Source: Morchella semilibera (lineage: Eukaryota; Ascomycota; Pezizomycetes; Pezizales; Morchellaceae). From it: 64,000 nucleotides of DNA. Shown here piece after piece: positions 22,604 through 36,300 of the stretch (positions are counted from its first letter, which is position 1; each line of letters begins with the position of its first letter). The DNA lies in the NCBI GenBank assembly GCA_009192285.1, contig WBVU01000005.1:2126731-2190730 (forward strand), in the 5' to 3' direction. Both the position numbers and the translations under genes were made by a program. The notes under the pieces were generated by a model. The model ran no database searches and had not been told where the DNA came from. It saw only the letters and a program-made list of their open reading frames with translations.

Positions 22604-25600
22604 GGCGAGGTGAGGTCGATGTTAGGTCGCAACGCCCAATGTGGGCGGAGGAAAAAGAAATGAGCAAAAGGAAAAAAGGGACTCTCCAGCGTAGGCGCCT
22701 CCGCGGAAGAATCTTTTCAGAAACCTTTAATTGCAACTGTATTGAGCTCTCAGCCCCCCGAATAATCACAAACAGGCCCGGATAAGCTTACACGGCAGTG
22801 CCTGAGCGAGCCTGCCTCGGTTAGATACGTTGGACCTCAAGTGCCGGGCTGATTAAGAGGCTCCAAGACTTTGGTTGTGGGGAATTAATCGTGGACGAAG
22901 ATCAGACAGGCCTGCAGGGTCCACACCACTCACCAGGCGGCTGGGCTCCTCTACCTTCTCTACCGTCACCTTGCGTCAGGATTTTTTTTTTCACAAGCCA
23001 ACGCCGCTGACAAGAAGTAACATCTACTGGTTTGGGTCCCTGGGTAAAAGTGGGATCTTCAACGTGATCCTGATGACTATTTTGTACCTGAAATATTCCT
23101 TTTAGGAAGCTGCACCACAGGACAACAACTTCACGTCAACGACATCCAATTCCTCGCGCTTATCACCGTCAAGGGCTCTCATAAAGATAGAAAAGAGGCC
23201 AAAACCAGATGAACTGGATTGATCTGCTGTCGTCTGCACCTCGTCAACTCGAGACCCCAAGCGTTCATGTTATCAACAACATTCACAACGCCTCGTCCTT
23301 CCGTTTTAATCACTTCCCAGCAGCACCTGCATGATGAAAAATTCACAACACTCTGGATATCGGGATGCCAGGGGAAGTTATGATACAGAGTGAATCCATC
23401 AGTACACACGTACTGTATTCGGGAATAAGGTACATAAGATGTCTTGGAGTTGTGTTCGAACTCAAGGTGCCACGTGCTCTAGCAATAGTGACGAGTCCGC
23501 TCCTCATCCACTAATATCCCAGAGAGGTTGTTTGTACATTCCTGCAAGCTGCTAGATTTAGAGTATGGAGATTTAATGCTTACTATATTTATAATCGTTG
23601 CGAGAAAAAAAAAATCGAATCCCTGCTCTCCGAATTCCTCTATGTGGGAAGGCAGTCCCAAAATTTCTGGAATGGGAAGACAGACCCGATTTACATTATG
23701 GATGAGGTTTTGGACCCCCACTGACATGACGGTAAGACTGTACTCGATCGTACCGGCGAAGGGAACCAGTTACCAGGCGCGATTGACGCACCATTTACCT
23801 GGGAGGAGAGGCTTACGATCGGAAACAAGGGTTTTCTTCAGAAGGAAACAAAAAGTGACTTACCCTTAAGGAAATGACCCCTGCCAATCTTCTTTGATAA
23901 ACTGGTACAAGCTCTTCTAGGAAATCGGGTTTCTTCCAGCTGTTGCTGAATTCTGGATCATGAGTGGCTTAGGCAGGAACTATTGTAGCCATACATACTA
24001 CAACACACCTTTGGCTCTCATCAACAGCGATTACTGGTTGAATTGAGCATTACGACTCTTCTGGCCAATACAATGATATCTTACTACATGGGCTACAATC
24101 AAATCGGCTGCTGCCACCAGTATCACGCAGGCCCTTAGAGTTGTCCTTGTGATGTTTAAATGCAAAGAGATCGATTTCCACGAGGATTCTGCTATTGACG
24201 ATGCGATGGGGAAATAATCCGGACATGCGAGACTGACGAGGGGCCTAAGAAGCAGCAATTGTTGTTTACGATGATTCTCGGACTTTTTCCTGCTGGTTGA
24301 TGAAAATTTAATTGTTTTCAACACAGCCATCAATAGCCACACGGCAGATGGAATGCTGTCATAGTGGGAATTTCTCCAACTACATGTATAAACCAATAAA
24401 CTGGGAAATCCCTTATCTACATTGGAGGGATATTGTTTATGTTGGGCACATAGTGATGCAAGTGCGATGTCTTTCCCCGATGTCTATTTGCTTTTTATCC
24501 ATAATTCAAAGACATTTCCCCCTTTCTCACTCGGTATTCCAAGTGTTGATAATCGGAGTTGTCAGACAATGATCTCCTCGAAAACGTCAAGATACGTACA
24601 TCTGAAACTGAAATGATAGTGTCAAGAGTGATTGGGTGATCGGTTGAGCCAATTTTTTTTTTTGATATTCCTGCAGACGCTCGGACACTAGACTATGAGA
24701 CGGCTCGCTGCAAGAAAACAGATCTTTGCATGGCCTGTGCCGTGGGGACCAGAGCACTGTAGGGTAAGTAGAGTATAGTGGCAAGCGTAACCCCTTTGAT
24801 TTCAGTTGACTTGTAATTGGATGTATAAACTGGGGCAACGCACGCTCTTTCATAGTCGTGGGTCCTGACTGCCGATACATAGCGTACCTAGGTCCTAGGT
24901 AGTGCTAGCACCGGCAGTCTGTAATAACAGCCACTTTGCGAGCTGAGCGTTAAATGTTCGATTGACTTAATGAATCAGTTTCTCTTCTTGTGTAAACGGC
25001 AAGCGGGTACGGCAAATAAGGATCATTTTCTGGCTAATGAAACAAGCAGGCTTGGAAGTACAGGGGAATTTTCTATCATAATACGACAGTGATCAGCTGC
25101 GATAGAAAGTCAACAAAAAGTGCGGCCTTGACTTTTGTCATCATCACTACTTCACATGGACAGGGAATTTGAAAAATAGAAGCCCTTCGAATAGTAGGAG
25201 AGTAAAACTCTTCTGGGAATAGCCGTACTACGTTTTAGAAGCATATAACTCACCAATTACCGACACCGTTCCAAGCCATCGGATTCCTTCATAAAATTGA
25301 ACTGCCGGCGGGGCGTGCACGCGTGGGATGCCACGCGGGGAAACAATAGAAGCTACAAGATCGGATTCAGTGCTTATATCTCGATTTTATTTACCTAAGA
25401 AAAGAAAAGGAAGCAATGAAGATGACTTGCACTGTAACGTGCGTGTGAAAAGGATACCCTTTTTCTATTTGTAAACATATTCATTGGGTGGAAATTCAAG
25501 CCGAATACCGAAAGACCCCATTTTCTCCCACCAAGAAAAAAGATCCTGGTGTAAGACAAAGAGGTGGGTCAGTCATCTCAGCATCTTAGACAAGCATTAC

Positions 25601-25996
25601 AACGTGAACACACCTCCACACCCTTAACACTGGGACTTTGCACACTTTAACGTGGTGATACACATTGCATATTAGCATTGTGCGAATCCTGGGCAAGGTC
25701 CAGATACGCCTCGCCTGACGAGACCTATCCTGCAAATACCGATCTCTCAAAGCCCCTGGCTCAGCACTGCGCCGAGCACACTACGCCCTCGTGTCTCTCC
25801 CTCTTGTTCCGTGCACATCGGGAGAACATGGCATAATAATTCTGTGCCCGCAGTTTGCGGCGCCCCGGTAGAAGGTGCTCAAAATAATGAGTATAAAGGC
25901 AGACCCCGCCAGTCCTTAGAAATTTGGTATATATGAAGAGTACATAATAATAACAAACACACTTCATCAACGAATATTGTGCTTCGTTCATTCAAG
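22604..25996. other. Gene-free stretch, no element recognised
   Basis: 3.4 kb between the BMT2 start (-) and the P450 start (+). Small reading frames (for example 23479-23727 and 24031-24396, both minus) have no family motif. A TATA-like GGTATATATGA at 25926-25936 lies about 60-70 nt before the P450 ATG and is its likely core promoter. Confidence 0.55.
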
Positions 25997-28002
25997 ATGA
26001 GGGAAACCATGATTGCTCAACTGCCAACACCCCAAAGTTCGCCATTCACTTCGACTGTTGAGGCCCCGCTAGCATCTCTTATATCGAATCTGCACCTATC
26101 TAGGACCTTGAAGCTTCCTCAATACCATCATGAAAATGTTATTGTCCCATTAGACCAGGCGGGGACGCACTTTCACGGAATTGTCAGCTTGACAGCGGGA
26201 ACCCTGTTTTATGCATTGATTATGCTATGTCTTCTCATCGCCTTTCAGGACTACAGAAAGCATTCTACCATGTATACCACTTTTACCCACTCCGTCCTTT
26301 AAAGCATCATACTAAACATGCCATAGGCCTCCGGGACCGTCACCTGTCCCATTCTTGGGAAACAAATGGCATCTACCACCTCAGAAGCCATGGTACAAGT
26401 TTAAGCAATGGACAGACAAGTACGGCGAGCTAGTTACGGTTTGGGCCGGACGCCGCGCTACTATCGTTATCGGAGATCCCCAAGTAGCTTGCGACCTTTG
26501 GACCGCCGCTCAGCAATATATTCATCTCGCCCACGGTTTGTAATAATGGGTGAGCACCTTTCCTACAGTCCCAGAAGGATTATTCTAAATTGGTTCCGCA
26601 GGTGAACTTTTTACAAACAATGATTCTCTCCTCACTATGCCCCATGGCGATAAATGGCGCAAGACTCGCAAGATTTTCCACAGTGGGCTTCTTACGAAGG
26701 CTTGCAACAGCTACAAGCCAATACAGGTAGCTGAGTCACAAAGACTTGCCATGGACTTGGTCAGAAGCCCAGAGAATTTTGGAAAACACTTGGAAAGATA
26801 TGCTGCCTCATTGATGGTCTGTGTCGCGTATGGGCAGAGGGTGGATAACCTCGATGACCCTGTCATCAAGAAGATTTATGAAAGGATGGCTTATATGGCA
26901 ACACTTAATGTGTGAGTATATCTGCTCCGCCAGCCTCATAAATTTAAGAATAGTTCTAACTGGGCTTTGACTTTAGACCGGGTGCATTTTGGGCGGAGTC
27001 ATTCCCTGTACTCAAGCTCATCCCTGATTGTCTTGCCCCCTGGAAGCGGGAAGTCAAGCGTCGGGCTGAACAGTCCACCCAATTGCTTTCTCAGCTCGCA
27101 TTTGACGTTCGGGATCGAATGGAAACGGGGGATGCACCGGCATGTTTTACGAAGACCTTGTGGGAGAAGCGAGAAGAGAACCCAGAAGCTCTTTCCGAAC
27201 GGGAGATTGCATATGCGACTGGTTCTCTGTTTGGCGCGGGAAGCGATACTTCGTCCTCGACACTGACGAGCTTTATCCTCGCAATGACCTGTTTTCCGAG
27301 AGTAGCCGCGAAGGCACAAGAAGAGCTGGATCGCGTAGTCGGCCGTGATCGTTCTCCTACTTGGTGTGACGCGCCAAATCTCCCCTATTGCTCTGCTATC
27401 ATCAAAGAAACACTCAGATGGAGACCAGTTGCCGTGATGGGCGGCACTCCCCATGCCAGCATCGCTGATGACCATTACAATGGGCATTTCATTCCAAAGG
27501 GAACAACCATCTTGGGGAATCTCTGGGCAATTCATCATAATGAGAAATATTTCAAAGATTCCCATGACTTCATCCCTGAGCGATATCTGAGCCCACGTGA
27601 GGATGGCACTTTGCCATATCCTCACCGTGATGGACATTCTGCTTTTGGCTGGGTAAGCCGATCTGATCCCTTGCAGTGTGCCTATTCATTTTCTTTTTGT
27701 TCAAATGCTAATCTATATTTGTTTTGCAGGGACGCCGTATTTGCCCTGGACAGAAACTTGCCGAAAATTCTCTTTTTATCACAATTACTCGAATTCTGTG
27801 GGGATTCAATATATCGAAGGCCGAAGATCAAGCCACCGGGGAAGAGATAGTTCCAGATATCTTTGCATATACGGACGGTTTCAACTCAAGGCCACAGCCT
27901 TTTCAGTGTCGTATCGAGCCCCGTTGCCCCCAGGTCCTCAAGGTAATCGAACAAGAATCTTCATTAGGGGAGCAGTTTTTGGAGAAGTACAAGTCCCGTT
28001 GA
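25997..28002 (+). CDS. Cytochrome P450 (one-base frame break in exon 2)
   Basis: Heme-thiolate monooxygenase, membrane-anchored on the ER; substrate unknown. Five exons: 25997-26271, 26327-26549, 26602-26911, 26977-27652, 27730-28002. Visible landmarks: N-terminal anchor (LTAGTLFYALIMLCLLIAF), proline hinge MPPGPSPVPFLGNKW assembled across intron 1, C-helix GDKWRKTRKIFHSG, I-helix AGSDTSSS, ExxR as KETLRWRP, PERYL, and the heme loop FGWGRRICPG assembled across intron 4. In exon 2 the frame shifts near 26497-26500: the text runs VACDL and then, one base short, DRRSAIYSSRPRFVIMG. The exon total is one base less than a multiple of three, so one missing base explains it. The start gives about 57 residues before the anchor; an in-frame ATG at 26222 would give a normal short N-terminus, but the TATA-like site favours 25997. 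The family resembles fungal group-I P450s. Confidence 0.88.
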
Positions 28003-29289
28003 TCATTGTTTTGGGAGTATTCGGTTAAATGGGAGGCGCGATCTGATTTTGGTTTTTTACTTTTTATTACTCTAATGTTTTCTTTCTTGTTTATCATGGC
28101 ATATAAAGGCGATCGGGGGTGTTTTTGTGTTTTGTTTTGCTTTGCTTTTTACTTGGGTTTCCCCCACAATATTCTTCTGCATTTAAGGAACGGGTTTTTT
28201 TTCTTTCTTTTCCTTCCCTTTCTTTTCTTTTCTTTTCCCTTCTTTTCTTTTCTTTCTTTTTTTCCTTTTCTTTCTCTGGTGGAAGGTTATCTGATCTGGG
28301 TTTAGGAGACTGGCGCTAGTTTTTTTTTTATTATTTTATTTTTTAATCTTTTTGACCTTTCGTCTCATGTATCCAGTGATATCAATGATAATCGATGACA
28401 AATATGTACGTATGCAGTGTTACCATCTTTGCGTACCTCAAGGAATATGGGAACCATCTACTAGTATTCAGGTGAACATGTTCGTCCCATCTTTAGTCCT
28501 GGCGAAAGGCACCAGAAATGCTCACTCCGGCGGCTGACCAGTCAAAATCGATTGACACACATGTATTCACTTGTTGAATGTTAGGCTGTAAGTGTAGAAA
28601 CTTCGATATTTGATGCCGATCTAGTTGTCTGCGATTTTTCATTACAGAGTGACATTACTAGCATGTTGTCCCATTTTGGTTTAGCCCCATTTATTGTCAG
28701 CAAGTAGCTCCACTAAACAGGGTGTTTAGTGACGTATTATGCGCCTGCGATTCACGATACGGCAGCGATCAAAAAAGAAAATAAAGGGGGCGGGGTACGT
28801 AACAACAACTTTAGAAAGTTTTTTGATCCTCAGGTGGTGGCGGTACAAAGTAGTACTGATCTAGCTCCTCGTTGAGCACAACGTCACGACATATTAACGC
28901 CTCACCGTCCTGTGAAAAACAATTCGCTACAATAAAGATATCACATATCTCATCCAGAAATAAGAAATTATGGCCTGCATTAAAGACCATACTTGACATG
29001 CCGAAGGTGGAATATAGCTGATATTGACAGGTCGGATATGAAACTTGGCAACGAAATCTACAGTACGATAATCACCTCCCTGAAGGTGCAATCGGAGGTC
29101 CACAACAGTCTTCCGATAGACTCCTAGGCACTAAGAATCAGCTAGTATTGAGTGCACGCTGCATGTAGGTGCCGATATTGCTCTACCCTCAGCTGCTTTG
29201 ATCTCTGGATGCATGCCAGAACGTGTACATAGGATGACTAGATGCAGCAAGGGTATATTACATGTGTAGTCTCAGGTAGGTACGGTACA

Positions 29290-29495
29290 TACATGTATGC
29301 TCCGCACAAGACCGGCTGTAGGTAAGTACATGTATGCCAGTCAGTACTTATCAGAGTATCCACCACGTGTTTCTAATTATGTACATGTACCTACACCTTT
29401 ACAGTCCCCAGCCTACATAGATATCACATACTCAACCCACTAGAGTACATGTACCCACATGTACCCTGCTTGGACTACTACATGAATACATGTAG
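29290..29495. repeat. Cluster of five TACATGTA palindromes
   Basis: TACATGTA occurs near 29290, 29327, 29381, 29444 and 29488, often within longer palindromic context such as GTACATGTACCTAC, plus a CACATGTA at 29457. This is the densest cluster of a motif scattered through all the non-coding parts of the window. Confidence 0.8.
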
Positions 29496-31836
29496 CCGAT
29501 ACCAGCACCTCTTTCCCTACTTTTTAATTGCGGGGACGGGGGCGTCCTCATAAACCGACTTTGCCGGGGTGCCTGGTGAAATCTGTAGGGATCCTTTGAT
29601 TCGCTTGCGAGACCTGCACTATAATTATGATCTTCAAGTCCAGGAAACGTGATGCCGGAATGCACCCCAGAACGTCTCAGGAGGTTGGCTGGTGGGCAGA
29701 TGTATATTTCTGTCCACTTGAGGCTTACGAGAACCGACGGGGCCGCCTTTCGCTTCGGACCTAAAGACAGAATCTTCATGCAATATGCACTTGGAATAAT
29801 AATCTATCCATAAATGGATAGAGTATGCTGACAATGAATACCATATGCGGCTACATGTACGTATGTACGTGCTACACATATACGGGGCAAGTAACTATTC
29901 TGATGATACGTGAGAACTGTGCGCCCTACTCATATATTTACCCCAGGTACTGTTAGCCGAACCCGTCAAAGGCCTCTGCATAATTATAAATTATACGGTC
30001 CGTCAATTATACCCGTATCGATATATACGATCGTGCTACCAACCCCAGACTTATCAAAAGATAAATTAACCTTGTTATAAAGTCTAACCGACTATGGCTT
30101 AGGGTGTTTAATCTTATGACCTCGAGCCATGGGTGTTTATACAAAGACTGGATCCTGTCGAATTTCAAAAACTCGTTTTTAACTCCCCCGCTCTGGTAGA
30201 GAGTATGAAAAAGATACATGTAATGATCTTGGATGCCCTGTTTAGATTTGGGGCGCAGCTCACGCAGGCAAGTCACAGCAAAACCTTGATACATATGTAT
30301 GTAATGTTTGTTATCTGTACGTTCAATTTGATCAGCTGGCTGACGACCAGCATTCAGCATCGGGAGTCGAAACCGGGTCTTGATTTATGCTGCCCAAATT
30401 TTGGTGCCTAAGCTGGCTGACTTGCAATTGCCTTGGGATAAATCTGATAAAACCTACCGGTGCCTTTATAGCAGAGGCTATGAAACCAATACGTCCACCA
30501 ATACCCTAACCTGTACTCTGCACACAAGGACGCGGCTACAGCGGCGTGGGCCTTGTCTTGTCATAAGCAGTAATTCAGTGGGAGGAACATTCCGGCGTAA
30601 TGGGGAGTATCGGCACTGAATAGCGGGCCATAAGTACATACCCGCGAGGAACTGTGGTAATCACAGTTTGAGGCTTTTTTTCTATGTACCTACAGTTTAC
30701 TTCCACTTCTGTTTAGCTGAACCAGCGCCTGACAAAACAGAAACCTACTAGCGGGTAAATTCAAATATTATAACGTCCCGAAAAAAAAAAAAAACCAGGG
30801 ACAACTTCAGACGTATCAGTCAGTCACCAAGAAAATTTGGGTTGGTATTGAGGATAGCGGCAAGAATGGTGCTTCGGCAATTCCGAGCAAATTGGCCGAG
30901 ACAGGGTGCCCCGCAGGAACTGTGCATGCATTCGCGAAACCACATGGCACAGGCATGGCAACCCCACTGATTGGAGGATCAGTGATTTACATCTAACTAG
31001 ATCAATGGTTACCAGCGTTTTCCCCTCATTGGCGTCATCGAAATGGCTTGAGTCCTTAGCCTCGGTACAAAGCTTGGTTGTTTGGCGTGCATGGTCTTTG
31101 GCTGCTTTACTATTTGAACCAAGTGTGTGTGCACTGTGGCGCGGACACATAAGTACATGTAAGTTTGTAAGTTTGTCGATTTAAGGATTTAAATATTGGG
31201 CGACGTGGTACGACCAAGAAGACAACTTCCGGCAAGAGTTCCTTTAGGAAATATCCCACTCGGGGGTACGGACACATTTCCAATGACATAGGCCACGCAC
31301 ATGTACATATGTGGTTAATTGAGGTCTAGCGAAAAGAAGACGATACTAGTTTTGTATAGATGTGCACTTCTCATTTCAGTAAGGAGGGTGATTAAACGGG
31401 CTCCTACCAATAACATAACTTGGACGGAGATTACCATGGCACGGTATTACTTTACTCCAGTGACTGGGTGTGTTTAGATTGGGTTTCTCCGGCTCTATTA
31501 AACTTACCCTTGCATATTCTCACGCAACTCGAAGATCCTGTGGCGCAAGATACTAACTAGCGCTCTCATCAACCTTGCAGTTTTAATCGCACTTTAAATG
31601 TCAAAAAAAAAAAAGATTCAACACCCGAATCCCGGTGTGTATTACCTTCTATACTTATACTAACTAGCACCTCCTCTTTTATTAAGAGAAATCTAGCCAG
31701 TCACGATATCTCATACAAATCTTTCTTTCCCCGCAAAATTCTAAATTTTGTCCCGAGCTGGGTCCGGATTGTATGCCCGGTTATCTTATACTCTGCGTGG
31801 TAATACCTCTTTATAGCTAGAGACGGTTTACAGGCT

Positions 31837-31930
31837 GTACTACGGGTGCAGGGTTAAGTCCCCAGAACTACATATGGCCTGTTGCAACCATGGCCGTAGT
31901 TCTGGAGACCTACCCCTACCCCCGTAGTAC
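31837..31930. mobile_element. Fold-back element, copy 2 (94 bp)
   Basis: Begins GTACTACGGGTG and ends with the inverted CCCGTAGTAC. Arms pair through GGGTTAAGTCCCCAGAACTA. The central ATGGCCTGTTGCAACCATGG is the same as in copy 1 at 16198. Confidence 0.8.
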
Positions 31931-32136
31931 TAACTATCAAGAGCCCCTCCGAACACCGGCTATTGATCCGTCATAGACACCGAAATCATCGTGCTACGGG
32001 CTTCTTGAATTATAAATGCACGGGCGCGGTCCCTATATTGGTGCTTGATTTAAAATTTAGGTGGACGTTTAACTATGACAACTGTGCCGGTGTTACATAT
32101 CCGTTGCAAGCCCCCCAATACAGGATCGGAATGTAT

Positions 32137-32228
32137 GTACTACGGGTGTAGGGGTAAGTCTGTAGTCTACAGTGGTCGCGGCTGCAACAGCAGTAGGTGT
32201 CTACAGACTTACCCCACACCCGTAGTAC
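32137..32228. mobile_element. Fold-back element, copy 3 (92 bp)
   Basis: Begins GTACTACGGGTGTAGGGG and ends CACCCGTAGTAC, with an arm of about 30 nt including TAAGTCTGTAG. It starts exactly 300 bp after copy 2 in the same orientation. The loop differs from that of copies 1 and 2. Confidence 0.8.
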
Positions 32229-33322
32229 AATGACATGACGGCTCCGCCAATTATTATAATAGCTATGATAAGGGGCAATTAATAACCAACGGGGGCATAA
32301 GCATAAGTACACACATGAAGTAAACTATCGAGTGATTTAGAATTAGAAGTGATCTATAAACAGTACTACATGAGCTATCACCAGTATTAAATAACACACG
32401 TCGATATTGGTTGATATCAAGTAGCTAGTTTGGGCTTCTCACGCAGAGATCATTATACCTGTCATGTTTAGCTTTACACTAGGGAAAAAATAATATTTCT
32501 CTCTTTCTGGGTATCGATATATATACATATATATTGGGGGCTCTCAGTCAAAGAATTCCCGGGACCTGCCCAGATTTTTATTTCATTTGCCGCCCTCGGC
32601 TGATTCTTAACCTTAGTGTAATGGGTCTAGTATAGTATCGGCCTCTTGGAATCCGGTCAAGTGACTATTTATAATGTCTGCGGGCCTGGCTGAGAATCTC
32701 GAGTAGCAAGAGCAACTCCAGAAACCGCGTTAGATATACCATTTCCTCCCGTCTCGTCGATGGGTGTTGCACAACTTCCAGTCCTAGAATCCTCCGCGCA
32801 CTATTCCGATAAGCCTATGCCATCATATATGGTAATAAACTTTAGAGCTTTATAGGATTGGGAAATTCCGGTCTTCTATTTAATTATAAGACGATCATCT
32901 ATATATGCCTCCATGTGCAGATCGACTATCCGGGTAGGTGCTTGCAATTGAAACCTGAATTGGAGTATGATTTAAGGGTGCTTGTGCATAACTGATCTAT
33001 CTATGTATACCTTTTTTTGAAAAGGACTGAATCCTTGTGTAGTGTGGCCAAGGCTTGGCCATGCACTTAGCTACATGTAGGTACATCTATAAGTACATGT
33101 GCATGTACTTACACAACTTTCGGCTTAGATAGAGCCGGCAAGCATTCATATTTAGTTACAGGTCTAATTTTCTAAATATCAAATATGTGCCCCACATGTT
33201 AGAAATAGAGACACATACTGAGATCGAAGTACTTCGCTAGACATACAGTGATGTGAGTCAGATGTTGACTGACCATTATGCTTGTTGATCGGGAACACGT
33301 ATCAACAAAAAAATCCTGCCCT

Positions 33323-33324
<2 letters not shown>

Positions 33325-33362
<38 letters not shown>
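33325..33362. repeat. Poly(A) run of 38 bases
   Basis: Uninterrupted A tract in gene-free DNA. It could be the tail of an old retrotransposed copy, but nothing upstream looks like one. The length is at the mercy of sequencing accuracy. Confidence 0.9.
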
Positions 33363-33363
<1 letters not shown>

Positions 33364-36300
33364 GCGTGCATTTCTTTTTTTTCCCGTCTATTTTGCATTG
33401 ATGCTCTCTACACAACTTCTACTCATGGGCTCGAATCGAGTCCCCGAACCATCAGGGTTCTACCTTCCTAGCTAGTAGAATGATGTTCGGTGGATTTTTC
33501 TTCGCTCCAATGTTGCTAATCTAAGACCTTTGGGGAATCTCTCTCGTGCATAAATATCATGTGATCTTGATTTTTGGGTGAGGTAAGCAGTTCGCCGCGT
33601 TTATCAGTCTTTGGGTTTTTAGGTGTACTATGGAACTCGCACGTTCTGCTCTACCTGTATTTTGGTCCTGGGTAGGGCACGCTAATGCGTGAGGCATGAG
33701 AGAGATTCTCCAAAGGTCTTAAACATCCGCCAGATAGGTGTAAAACAACGCGCGCAACGCACAGCAGTAAATTGATTGCTGATACCTGTTTTAGAGAGGC
33801 TAGGTATATGTCTCCGAATTCTGGGTGACTTCCCGGTATGTATGCCTTTCACGACACATCCTTTATGATCGATCAACAGAGATCCAGGAGGAGATCATTG
33901 AAATTTGTGAGATGAGCAAGAAATGCGTATTTTCGGAGTACTCGTACTGATTACCCTATCAGAGGAATCTGTGTTTGGACTGCCCGAGAAACCGTCATAG
34001 GTACATACATATAATTGTGGCGGATTATTGGTTAGGTGTTATAGGGTGACCCCACATACAGAGGTTGGGATATTATTATTATTTTAGTTGGGTCACTGCC
34101 TTTTGCTTAGTCCACCATTCGATGTCAAATCTAACGCCTTGTTAGCTGCATACCTCTGTGGGGAGGTAAGGAATACCTATCTGCGCTCCCGGGTTTCCAG
34201 TCACCGTGTCAACCTTTCCCGCCCCCAACTTCTGTCACGCAGTGTGGGGAAGAAATACCACATAGCTGCATGTCTCATTTGACCGGATCTGCAGCTACCA
34301 GGTAGCCACATACTGCCCTGGTCTGATTTGGAGCGTTCGTGCGAACCATTCAGGGTGTCGCGCCGAGGCTGTTGGAATGTGAGACCTTCAATAGCAGAAT
34401 AAGAATTTGGTAATAACATATGATATGTATAGAGCCATTGAGAGAGAGAGAGAAGTTAGTGATACAAACAGCGCAGTGTGCTGTTTCATGAGCCGGAGTA
34501 GTACACGAACGCTAGCCTGGTGATAGGGAAATCACAAAAAGAAACCTAAGAATAAATGATAGTGAAATTTATGTTTACTACGTGTAGTGTATGCATGTCT
34601 GTATCATATAAAAAAAACCCCCATTTTGATACTTGTTATCAAAGTTACATGTACACAGGGTACTGGAAATTACATGCATGCGCACTTGGCCTGAGTACCA
34701 CCAAATCTATCAACACAAAATACCTTCTAGGTGGAAGTTCGAGATGTTCACTTCATAAGGAAGAAGTCGCCTCAAGGTAGCAAAAATCAAGGAACTGATA
34801 CTAGTAGGATCCTCTTTCCGAGTATCTGGTCATAAAGAGAGTACTCATATTAACTTTGAAATAGCTTCGTGTGGTAGGAAAATCCCTAGAATCTGGAAGT
34901 TGTAAAACCATCGAATATGATTACTTTCCGACACCATTGATCATACATACCCACAAGGAGCCCAATGGCATGTGCAGTAACCCTTGATCACTTATTATCA
35001 CTCGCTATGTCAACTTTTGCTACCTATGTACTCTGTGTGTCTATGCATATAGTGGGTGGCTTCCCGTGGAAATTTAGATTCCAGAATCTGAATCTGAAAA
35101 GAGGGGGGGGAGGGGTCGGTTCAGATTTCTAAACTTCAGAAACCTGGAAACCAGTAATATGATTGGTTGTTCGTGAGCCTTTGCCACATTGGCTAGAAAA
35201 TCTAGGTTCTAAATTTTCTATGGGAAGTCATCTAGTATAACGAGGCTTTATAGCACGGTGGGAAAGGGGGAAATAAGTTTGCACTAGTATGTACTCGGCA
35301 TGCAGGTGCTTTGCAGAAACCCACTGACCCTGGGTTGTTGTTAACCCATCACTAAACCTGGGTTCTTTTGTACGGGTACATCACGGCCATGCTCTCTTTT
35401 TTTTGTTATCGCCGGACAAGCTGGATCCACCGGAAATCACCCCTCGGCTGACACGCTTCGCCTCAGGTAGAAAAGCCTCAATCCCAGCTGATAGAGCCCA
35501 TTATTTTCAGGTGTAGATTAATCAATTATACATAAAGACATTAGATGGCATCCTACATGAGCCCCAACCAATAAGGTGGTAATCCGGATCTTGACGACGA
35601 TGGATTCCAAACTTGGGACTGGTCAGCTGGGCTAGAAGTCTGCTGCATAGACAGGGAACGAGAGCAACAACAACCATCACCAGGCTGTTGATCAACTCAT
35701 TCTAATGTCACAGATAATTGCATATTCCTAAGCCATGGCATGACGTCGTCGTCGTACCTATTCCTATCTACATATATATCTACATAATCACCTGAGTCTG
35801 TGTGTGCGTGTACACGCTCTCACGGCCGGGTTGGGGCCGCTCGTACAAAAAGGTAATTGAGCTCTTACTGGTTACAGACCACTCGCGGGAGTCTAGTACG
35901 TGCGTGTAGTTACCACCACCGGTTCCCGGCTTGTATTCAAGCCAACATTCCTTGACATATATATCATATATATTAAGTTTTAATAATAACGGAATAGGAG
36001 TGACCCCCGCCTATAAAACCAAGTGGGCTTTAGTACGGTACTTTCACATTGCTGGAGGCGTGCTGTCGGTAAAATTGTACTCCGTGCGTAATTGCAGCGC
36101 CTCTAACTCTGGTTGCTTAGCCTAGTTTTAGCCTTAGAGAACCTTCCGTACAACTGCAGAGGTCTTGAAGATACTCCTGTTTGAAATATACCGTGCTGCA
36201 AGACCGCGGGACTTTGATTCAGCCTTAGTTTAGCGAACCTTTAAGCCCAAAGCGCGCGTAACCAGGCATATTCTTCTGGCCGATCAAGAGGAAGGGCTGA

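Noticed and set aside
23479-24396. Minus-strand frames of 82 and 121 codons
   Set aside because: Neither shows conserved motifs or helps form a spliced product.
28811-28999. 62-codon minus-strand frame in gene-free DNA
   Set aside because: No motif, splice partner or compositional support; such a length is expected by chance.
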